Assembly: GCA_963924555.1 (NCBI GenBank)
Contig: OZ004583.1
Location: 2,761,501-2,825,500, forward strand
Source: Crambe crambe
Taxonomy: Eukaryota; Porifera; Demospongiae; Poecilosclerida; Crambeidae
Length of the DNA stretch: 64,000 nt
Direction of reading: 5' to 3'
Shown: positions 24,001 through 36,001 of the stretch, one piece after another
How positions within the stretch are numbered: the first letter of the stretch is position 1
How the letters are laid out: each line of letters begins with the position of its first letter
Position numbers and translations under genes: made by a program
The notes under the pieces: model-generated
Databases searched by the model: none
Told to the model about the DNA's origin: nothing
The model's input: the letters and a program-made list of their open reading frames with translations, nothing else

Positions 24001-27000
24001 TATATATAATCTTTATGTATCTATAGCTAGTACCTGCAATAGTCACATATGCTATTTGTACCTTACAGATATTGATGAGTGTGGAACTGGAACAGATAAT
24101 TGTGATGTTGATGCTACATGTACCAACATAGCTGGGAACTTCACATGCACTTGTAGCCTAGGATATCGTGGGGATGGAGTATCATGTGATGGTGGGCTTG
24201 TATATATATAATATATAGCTACGAGGCTAGTTATTAACTCAATTTTAAAGATATTAATGAGTGTGATGAAGGCACTGACAACTGTGACTCTAATGCTACA
24301 TGCACCAATACTCCTGGGAGCTTCACCTGTGCCTGTAACCAGGGATACAGTGGAGATGGAGTAACTTGTGTTGGTAAGTGAAAAGTGATAGGATATCTGA
24401 TGTGGAACCAGTAGCTAATAAATACCCCGTTTAAGGAGGTACGAATAATATTATAGCTTCAACTGTACTGCTTGTATAATGATTGTATACCATATAGGTG
24501 TAGGAACTGTGGGAATACTGGGGGCACGTACCCCCTTCTCAAAATATTTTAACAGTCCTTCAATTTTTAATTGTATAGCTATACCTAACATTGCACCTCC
24601 TTCGATTGTCTGCACATGTCCCACCATTCCTATAATACCATGCAGATATTGATGAATGCACTATTAGCACGGATAATTGTGACTCTAATGCCACATGTAC
24701 CAACACCCCTGGGAGCTTCACCTGTGCTTGTAACCAAGGATACAGTGGAGATGGAGTTATCTGCAATGGTATGACTTTTCTGATAAGTTAAGAGTATCTT
24801 CTATCATACCATATATCATAGATATTGATGAGTGTACTATTGGTGTTGACAACTGTGATTCTAATGCCACATGTACTAATATTCCTGGGAACTTCACCTG
24901 TAGCTGTAACCATGGATACAGTGGAAATGGAATAGTTTGTGATGGTAATATTGTAGCTAATAGAGCTATTGGATAGAGTTTGCCAAAAAAAAAACAACCC
25001 CCAAAAAACAAACCAAACAACAACAAAACTACAAAAACAGGACTTTAATAGTTTCCATGACTTTTTTTTCCGCTATTTTTAAGATATCAATGAGTGTGAG
25101 GAAGTCACTGACAACTGTGACTCTAATGCCACATGCACCAACATTCCTGGAAGCTTCACCTGTGTCTGTAATCAAGGATACAGTGGAAATGGAGTCAACT
25201 GTGTTGGTATGTGTAGATACAAATTTGTACACTATTTATCCCATGTTTAATTTCACCTATAGATATTAATGAGTGTGTAACTGGTGCTAATGACTGTGAC
25301 TCAAATGCTACATGTACCAACACCCCTGGGAACTTCACCTGTGCCTGTAACCAAGGATACAGTGGAAATGGCACTTTCTGTTTGGGTAAATTTAAAATTA
25401 ATTATGGCTAGTTAATCTGTACTTAATCTTATTAGTGTTTACTCAAATTAGGTTTAAGATACCAATGCATTGTCATTAATGGCTATCTTTTTGATATCAG
25501 ATGATAATGAGTGTGAAGTCACTGACAACTGTGACTCTAATGCCACTTGTACCAACATTCCTGGAAGCTTCACCTGTGCCTGTAACCAAGGATACAGTGG
25601 AAATGGAGTTATTTGTGTTGGTAGGGACAAAAACCTTAGCAATAAAAATACACAATCTTTATGTATCTATATGTAGCTAGTACCTGCAATAGTCACATAT
25701 GCTATTTGTACCTTACAGATATTGATGAGTGTGAAACTGGAACTGATAATTGTGATGTTGATGCTACATGTACCAACATAGCTGGGAACTTCACATGCAC
25801 TTGTAACCTAGGATATCGTGGGGATGGAGTATCATGTGATGGTGGGCTTGTATATATATAATATATAGCTACGAGGCTAGTTATTAACTCAATTTTAAAG
25901 ATATTAATGAGTGTGATGAAGGCACTGACAACTGTGACTCTAATGCTACATGCACCAATACTCCTGGGAGCTTCACCTGTGCCTGTAACCAAGGATACAG
26001 TGGAGATGGAGTAGCTTGTGTTGGTAAGTGAAATGTGATAGGATATCTGATGTGGAACCAGTAGCTAAAAATTACCCCGTTTAAGGAGGTACGAATAATA
26101 TTATAGCTTCAACTGTACTGCTTGTATAATGATTGTATACCATATAGGTGTAGGAACTGTGGGGGTACTGGGGGCACGTACCCCCTTCCCAAAATATTTT
26201 AACAGTCCTTCAGTTATAGCTATACCTAACATTGCACCTCCTCTTCGACTGTCTGCACATGTCCCACCATTCCTATAATACCATGCAGATATTGATGAAT
26301 GCACTATTAGCACGGATAATTGTGACTCTAATGCCACATGTACCAACACCCCTGGGAGCTTCACCTGTGCTTGTAACCAAGGATACAATGGAGATGGAGT
26401 TATCTGCAATGGTATGACTTTTCTGATAAGTTAAGAGTATCTTCTATCATACCATATATCATAGATATTGATGAGTGTACTATTGATGTTGACAACTGTG
26501 ATTCTAATGCCACATGTACTAATATTCCTGGGAACTTCACCTGTAGCTGTAACCATGGATACAGTGGAAATGGAATAGTTTGTGATGGTAATGTTGCAGC
26601 TAATAGAGCTATTTGATAGAGTTTGCCAAACCCCCCCCCCCCCCCCCCCCCCCCCCAAAAAAAACAAAAAAAAAACAAAAAAAAACAAACCAAACAACAA
26701 CAAAACTACAAAAACAGGACTTTAATAGTTTCCATGACTTTTTTAAAGATATCAATGAGTGTGAGGAAGTCACTGACTACTGTGACTCTAATGCCACATG
26801 CACCAACATTCCTGGAAGTTTCACCTGTGTCTGTAATCAAGGATACAGTGGAAATGGAGTCAACTGTGTTGGTATGTGTAGACACAAATTTGTACACTAT
26901 TTGTCCCATGTTTAATTTTACCTATAGATATTAATGAGTGTGTAACTGGTGCTAATGACTGTGACTCAAATGCTACATGTACCAACACCCCTGGCAACTT

Positions 27001-30000
27001 CACCTGTGCCTGTAACCAAGGATTCAGTGGAAATGGCACTTTCTGTTTGGGTAAATTTAAAATTAGTTAATGTACTTAATCTTATTAGTGTTTACTCAAA
27101 TTAGGTTTAAGATACCAATGCATTGTCATTAATGGCTATCTTTTTTATATCAGATGATAATGAGTGTGAGGAAGTCACTGACAACTGTGACTCTAATGCC
27201 ACTTGTACCAACATTCCTGGAAGCTTCACCTGTGCCTGTAACCAAGGATACAGTGGAAATGGAGTTATTTGTGTTGGTAGGGACAAAAACCTTAGCAATA
27301 AATATATATAATCTTTATGCATCTATAGCTAGTACCTGCAATAGTCACATATGTTATTTGTACCTTACAGATATTGATGAGTGTGAAACTGGAACTGATA
27401 ATTGTGATGTTGATGCTACATGTACCAACATAGCTGGGAACTTCACATGCACTTGTAACCTAGGATATCGTGGGGATGGAGTATCATGTGATGGTGGGCT
27501 TGTATATATATAATATATAACTACGAGGCTAGTTATCAACTCAATTTTAAAGATATTAATGAGTGTGATGAAGGCACTGACAACTGTGACTCTAATGCTA
27601 CATGCACCAATACTCCTGGGAGCTTCACCTGTGCCTGTAACCAAGGATACAGTGGAGATGGAGTAACTTGTGTTGGTAAGTGAAAAGTGATAGGATATCC
27701 GATGTGGAACCAGTAGCTAATAAATACCCCGTTTAAGGAGGTACGAATAATATTATAGCTTCAACTGTACTGCTTGTATAATGATTGTATACCATAAAGG
27801 TGTAGGAACTGTGGGAATACTGGGGGCACGTACCCCCTTCTCAAAATATTTTAACAGTCCTTCAACTTTTAATTGTATAGCTATACCAAACATTGCACAT
27901 TCCTATAATATCATGCAGATATTGATGAATGCACTATTAGCACGGATAATTGTGACTCTAATGCCACATGTACCAACACCCCTGGGAGCTTCACCTGTGC
28001 TTGTAACCAAGGATACAGTGGAGATGGAGTTATCTGCAATGGTATGACTTTTCTGATAAGTTAAGAGTATCTTCTATCTAACCATATATCATACGTACGT
28101 AGATATTGATGAGTGTACTATTGGTGTTGACAACTGTGATTCTAATGCCACATGTACTGATATTCCTGGGAACTTCACCTGTAGCTGTAACCATGGATAC
28201 AGTGGAAATGGAATAGTTTGTGATGGTAATGTTGTAGCTAATAGAGCTATTGGATAGAGTTTGCCAAAAAAAAACCCCAAAAAAATAAACCAAACAGCAA
28301 CAAAACTACAAAAAAAGGACTTTAATAGTTTCCATGACTTTTTTTTTTTGCTATTTTTAAGATATCAATGAGTGTGAGGAAATCACTGACAACTGTGACT
28401 CTAATGCCACATGCAACAACATTCCTGGAAGCTTCACCTGTGTCTGTAATCAAGGATACAGTGGAAATGGAGTCAACTGTGTTGGTATGTGTAGATACAA
28501 ATTTGTACACTATTTATCCCATGTTTAATTTCACCTATAGATATTAATGAGTGTGTAACTGGTGCTAATGACTGTGACTCAAATGCTACATGTACCAACA
28601 CCCCTGGGAACTTCACCTGTGCCTGTAACCAAGGATACAGTGGAAATGGCACTTTCTGTTCGGGTAAATTTAAAATTAATTATGGCTAGTTAATCTGTAC
28701 TTAATCTTATTAGTGTTTACTCAAATTAGGTTTAAGATACCAATGCATTGTCATTAATGGCTATCTTTTTGATATCAGATGATAATGAGTGTGAAGTCAC
28801 TGACAACTGTGACTCTAATGCCACTTGTACCAACATTCCTGGAAGCTTCACTTGTGCCTGTAACCAAGGATACAGTGGAAATGGAGTTATTTGTGTTGGT
28901 AGGGACAAAAACCTTAGCAATAAAAATATATAATCTTTATGCATCTATAGCTAGTACCTGCAATAGTCACATATGCTATTTGTACCTTACAGATATTGAT
29001 GAGTGTGAAACTGGAACTGATAATTGTGATGTTGATGCTACATGTACCAACATAGCTGGGAACTTCACATGCACTTGTAACCTAGGATATCGTGGGGATG
29101 GAGTATCATGTGATGGTGGGCTTGTATATATATAATATATAGCTACGAGGCTAGTTATTAACTCAATTTTAAAGATATTAATGAGTGTGATGAAGGCACT
29201 GACAACTGTGACTCTAATGCTACATGCACCAATACTCCTGGGAGCTTCACCTGTGCCTGTAACCAAGGATACAGTGGAGATGGAGTAGCTTGTGATATGG
29301 AACCAGTAGCTAATAAATACCCCATTTAAGGAGGTATGAATAATTGCAGCGAGCGAGCGAAGCGAGTGAGCTGACTCTCAGGTCATGACTCATTGAAATT
29401 TTAAAGGGTAACTGACATGAAAAAATCTTTTCTCAGTTTATTACATTTTTGTGTTGTTTTGTATGCCTACATTACTGGAAAGAAATATGACAAGCATTGG
29501 TTGAAGTCTCACTGAGAAAATAGCAGTAGAAGTTGGCCATTTCATTTACATCCTGTGGGGCTTACTTGTGATGTCATAGAGGGAACTCATTGTACAATCT
29601 CTATTGAAAATAATACAAATGCTGGAGTCTGTATTTCACACATGGTTCAGTGTATTCCCTCCAAACTTTGCACAAGTTAATTTTAGAGTATGCTAAAAGT
29701 TATACCAAAATTTGAAGTTCATGACTATTACCAAAGGTGAGATATCCAAAGAATCACTTCAAAATGTAGAAACAAGCTCTCAGAGCTGATGACCAGCTCA
29801 TCATGCTGTACGTAGGGGGCTAGAATTCTCAGATAGACTTACTGGAGCATGTGTGAGCTATACAGCACAAGGCATCATACCTACTGGTTGTCAAACTAAG
29901 TATACAAACTGACTAGCCAGCTAGCCTAGCCATTGGCATCATCTTTGTGCTGTATAGCTCACACATATCTAAGACAGCTCACACATACTCCAGTAAGTCT

Positions 30001-31441
30001 ATCTAAGACTTTTAGGCCCCTACCTACAGCATACTTAGATAGGCCTCAGCTCAGAAAGCCTGTTTTTACATCTTATATGTAGTGAAGGATAGCTCACCTT
30101 TGATCAGAGGCATGGACTTTAAATTTTGTTACAGCCTTTAACATACCCTAGCATTTGTTAGTGCAAACTTTGGAATGGAAATATTAAACCTTATGTGAAA
30201 CACAGACTCCAACATTTGTATTATTTTCGATAGAGATTGTACAATGAGTTCCCTCTATGACATCACAAGTAAGCCCCGCCCCAAACAGAATATAAATGAA
30301 ATGGCCAACTTCTACTGCTATTTTCTCAGTGAGACTTCCGCCAATGCTTCTCATATTTCTTCCCAGTAATGTAGGCATACAAAACAACCCAAAAATGTAA
30401 TAAACTGAGAAATGATTTTTTCATGTCAGTTACCCTTTAAATATATATATCTATGTCTACACTCCAAAATGCCCCACATGTCATCGTGCAATAGTAGCAC
30501 CCTGTGTGTGCATTTATGTGCATGCTCCAATTGTAACTGCTTGATTGATTTCTACATCACTTTGTATATAGCATGGTGGATAGACATATCTAAGTGCTTT
30601 ATCATGTGTCTATGCATGCAGCTGCCTGCCACTTACATAACTCAACCACAAATCAACTATCAGCTCAACATTTCTACAGCCTTTTGGGCAGCAGGCTCAA
30701 GGCTTAATAGTTATCTAAGTGGCTTGTAAGCACTAGGCTTATCTAAGATTTGAGGCAAGCATTACAGTATGCAGCTATCTGCCACTTACATATAAAACTT
30801 GCATCAAAATCTTCTGAAAGCACAAATGAATAGCTATCAGCACAAACGCCTATAAGAATACTTGCTCGCTCGCTGTGACTCAAATGTTGTACATTGCCCT
30901 AGTATTATAGCTTCAACTGTACTGCTTGTATAATGATTGTATACCATATAGGTGTAGGAACTGTGGGGGTACTGGGGGCACGTACCCCCTTCCCAAAATA
31001 TTTTAACAGTCCTTCAACTATAGCTATACCTAACATTGCACCTCCTCTTCGACTGTCTGCACATGTCCCACCATTCCTATAATACCATGCAGATATTGAT
31101 GAATGCACTATTAGCACGGATAATTGTGACTCTAATGCCACATGTACCAACACCCCTGGGAGCTTCACCTGTGCTTGTAACCAAGGATACAGTAGAGATG
31201 GAGTTATCTGCAATGGTATGAATTTTCTGATAAGTTAAGAGTATCTTCTATCATACTATATATCATAGATATTGATGAGTGTACTATTGGTGTTGACAAC
31301 TGTGATTCTAATGCCACATGTACTAATATTCCTGGGAACTTCACCTGTAGCTGTAACCATGGATACAGTGGAAACGGAATAGTTTGTGATGGTAATGTTG
31401 TAGCTAATAGAGCTATTGGATAGAGTTTGCCAAAACCCCCC

Positions 31442-31473
<32 letters not shown>

Positions 31474-34400
31474 AAACCAAATAACAACAAAACTACAAAA
31501 ATCGGACTTTAATAGTTTCCATGACTTTTTTGAAGATATCAATGAGTGTGAGGAAGTCACTGACAACTGTGACTCTAATGCCACATGCACCAACATTCCT
31601 GGAAGCTTCACCTGTGTCTGTAATCAAGGATACAGTGGAAATGGAGTCAACTGTGTTGGTATGTGTAGATACAAATTTGTACACTATTTATCCCATGTTT
31701 AATTTTACCTATAGATGTTAATGAGTGTGTAACTGGTGCTAATGACTGTGACTCAAATGCTACATGTACCAACACCCCTGGGAACTTCACCTGTGCCTGT
31801 AACCAAGGATTCAGTGGAAATGGCACTTTCTGTTTGGGTAATTTTATGGCTAGTTAATCTGTACTTAATCTTATTAGTGTTTACTCAAATTAGGTTTAAG
31901 ATACCAATGCATTAATGGCTATCTTTTTGATATCAGATGATAATGAGTGTGAGGAAATCACTGATAACTGTGACTCTAATGCCACATGTACCAACATTCC
32001 TGGAAGCTTCACCTGTGCCTGTAACCAAGGATACAGTGGAAATGGAGTTATTTGTGTTGGTAGGGACAAAAACCTTAGCAATATGTATCTATAGCTAGTA
32101 CCTGCAATAGTCACATATGCTATTTGTACCTTATAGATATTGATGAGTGTGAAACTGGAACTGATAATTGTGATGTTGATGCTACATGTACCAACATAGC
32201 TGGGAACTTCACATGCACTTGTAACCTAGGATATTGTGGGGATGGAGTATCATGTGATGGTGGGCTTGTATATATATAATATATAGCTACGAGGCTAGTT
32301 ATTAACTCAATTTTAAAGATATTAATGAGTGTGATGAAGGCACTGACAACTGTGACTCTAATGCTACATGCACCAATACTCCTGGGAGCTTCACCTGTGC
32401 CTGTAACCAGGAATACAGTGGAGATGGAGTAGCTTGTGTTGGTAAGTGAAATGTGATAGGATATCTGATGTGGAACCAGTAGCTAATATTAAATACCCCA
32501 TTTAAGGAGGTACGAATAATATTATAGCTTCAACTGTACTGTTTGTATAATGATTGTATACCATATAGGTGTAGGAACTGTGGGGGCACGTACCCCCTTC
32601 CCAAAATATTTTAACAGTCCTTCAACTATAGCTATACCTAACATTGCACCTCCGCTTCGATTGTCTGCACATGTCCCACCATTCCTATAATACCATACAG
32701 ATATTGATGAGTGCACTATTAGCACGGATAATTGTGACTCTAATGCCACATGTACTAACACCCCTGGGAGCTTCACCTGTGCTTGTAACCAAGGATACAG
32801 TGGAGATGGAGTTATCTGCAATGGTATGACTTGTCTAATAAGTTAAGAGTATCTTCTATCATACCATATATCATAGATATTGATGAGTGTACTATTGGTG
32901 TTGACAACTGTGATTCTAACGCCACATGTACTAATATTCCTGGGAACTTCACCTGTAGCTGTAACCATGGATACAGTGGAAACGGAATAGTTTGTGATGG
33001 TAATGTTGTAGCTAATAGAGCTATTGGACCAAGAAAACCTAACAAAACCAAACAGCAACGAAACAACAAAAACAGGACTTTGTTGTCATAATAAGTTTCC
33101 ATGACTTTATTTTTGCAGATATTGATGAGTGTGAGGAAGTCACTGACAACTGTGACTCTAATGCTACATGCACCAACATTCCTGGAAGCTTTACCTGTGT
33201 CTGTAATCAAGGATACAGTGGAAATGGAGTCAACTGTGTTGGTATGTGAAGATACATAATTGTACTAATTTGTATATATCTGTGTCTCATATTTGTATCT
33301 GTATTGTCCTAATTATGTACCGAAAAATTAATTTTGACCGATAGATATCAACGAGTGTGTAACTGGTGCTAATGACTGTGACTCAAATGCCACATGTACC
33401 AACACCCCTGGGAACTTCAACTGTTCTTGTAATGAAGGATACAGTGGAGATGGCACTTTCTGTTTGGGTAAAAAATCTTATAGTCAGTTGAGCTGATACA
33501 GTACTATCATGATAGCTCTATAGTTACCACTTATTTATAATGGTTCAGGAATGCATTTACATATTATCTGTTTGGTATAAGATGATGATGAGTGTGAGGA
33601 AGTCACTGACAACTGTGACTCTAATGCCACATGTACAAACATTCCTGGAAGCTTCACCTGTGCCTGTAACCAAGGATACAGTGGAAATGGAGTTATTTGT
33701 GTTGGTATGTGGAGTATAATATACACAAAATATTAATATTCTAGTTATCCATGCTATTATCGTATTTATAGATATTGATGAGTGTGAAACTGGAAGTGAT
33801 AATTGTGATGTTGATGCTACATGTACCAACACAGCAGGGAACTTCACATGCAATTGTAACCAAGGATATCATGGGGATGGAGTATCATGTGATGGTGGGC
33901 TTGTATCATTGTTGTACATATATACATCATATGATCATTTTAGATATTGATGAGTGTGAAGATGGCACTGATAACTGTGACTCCAATGCTACCTGCACCA
34001 ACACTCCAGGAAACTTCACCTGTGCCTGTAATGAAGGATACAGTGGAGATGGAGTGACCTGTGATGGTATGGCCTGTATAATGGGATTAAGATATTTAAC
34101 AATCTATCTCTCGTCCATCCATTAACTATACATGTATCTATATCGTTGCAGATATTGATGAATGTTCAGATGGCACTGACACCTGTGACTTTAATGCCAC
34201 ATGCATGAACATTCCTGGAAATTTCACCTGCATTTGTAACCAAGGATACAGTGGAGATGGATTTTTCTGTGATGGTAATTAGGGAGGTCTAGCTAGCTTG
34301 TTCATCATGCCATGACCATGCACTCTATGAATTTATATAACATATCAGACATTGATGAGTGTGAAGTTGGTACTGATAGCTGTGACTCTAATGCCACATG

Positions 34401-35968
34401 CAACAACACTATTGGGAGTTTTACTTGTGTCTGCAATGAAGGATTTAGTGGAGATGGAAGAACTTGTACTGGTGAGAGAGAATGTAATTTTTGTATTAAA
34501 GGTTTGAAGTCGTTAAAAGTGCACACATACATGAAAAATTCCCTTCTATATTATTATGTTCAATCGTTATTATTCAGATATCAATGAATGTACATCTGAC
34601 ATAGACAATTGTGATTTTAATGCTACATGCACCAACACTCCTGGAAACTTTACCTGTGCCTGTAACCAAGGATACAGTGGAGATGGTGTAATGTGCGATG
34701 GTAGGTTATGTTAGCCTTTACAATTGGGCTCCCTGAAATGCAAAAGCCAATTAAGGCTCTGCAATCAGAACACTTTGCTACTGTATCTTGTTGCAATAAT
34801 AGACTAACTATGTAGTACATAGCTATCCCTTGAAGAGTCATAAGGACACGTTTCTAATCAGGGCACTATTCATGGGGTCCCAAAATTGCCCGCTTTGAAC
34901 ATTAGTATGCAATTAATGTTCTGTTTAGATATTGATGAGTGTGCTGTTGGTTCTGATAACTGTCACTCTAATGCTACATGTACTAACACTCCCGGGAGCT
35001 TTGTCTGTGCCTGTATGCAAGGATTTACTGGAGATGGCATCTTTTTGTGTAGCAGTGAGTGTAACTATAACTGTAAAACTACTAGCTATGGAAAACATGC
35101 AACTAAAGTCTATTCGCGTTCACCTCGACCTTTTTATATCCGCGATAACTTGCTCAATTCTTGACCAATTTCAAAATTTCAAACACCAGCAGCTAGCTAA
35201 TTATCCGAGATTTATGATGATACTTTTTATAAAGACTTAATCCTTACCAGTAAGAAGTTAGCTGTATGTCCCATAAGCAAAGTATGGAGCTGCCATTCAC
35301 CACAAGGAATGTAGTGCGCGCGCATTGCGCGCGATAGAGCAACAACAATGGCTGCCAGGTGCTACTGAATCTCGAGTAAGTTAGCTAGCTTACGCAAGTA
35401 ACTGCTGGTTAAAACTAAGAAATATGAATTATAGAATAGTTCAGCTAACTAGAAAACTGAATCACAGAATCTTTTAGCTAACTAGATCGATAGAATCAAT
35501 GAGAAGTCACATTTTCAAGTTTAACTACAATATTCGAATCACTGCTAATCTTCCCGGCAGTTTAGCTTATACAGAACATTCATTGCTAAACCCTACAGGA
35601 GTTGCTGGGATCAGGAAAGGAAGGAGCAGGCTTGAGATGTCAGCTGAACCACCCTACCTCTCTGGGGATTGTCCAGTAGAAGAACAAGGCAGAAGTCCAG
35701 GGAGAGTCATGGCAGGCATGAGAGAAAGTCACGCAAAAACGAGAAAAAGAAACGAGAAAATAACTTGATCTAAACTGATAACACGTGGCTTGGCTCCAAT
35801 TACCCGCGCATACTTCTAGCCATAACTATGTGGCTAATTGGATTAATACGCGTTCTTACGTAAGCTTACTACACCACAGCTACTTCCGGGGTCGAGGTGA
35901 ACGCGAATAGACTTTAGTATACTATTAATCCATGAAAAATCAGCAACAGCAACAACAACAACAACAAT

Positions 35969-36001
<33 letters not shown>

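Noticed and set aside
780..34066. CRISPR-like regularity of repeats and spacers
   Set aside because: The repeats are 123-bp coding EGF exons with splice sites, in a eukaryotic context. Spacers are homologous introns, not unique spacers.
35499..35768. 89-codon open frame inside the TIR element at 35103-35917
   Set aside because: No domain, no partner exons and atypical composition; probably chance.
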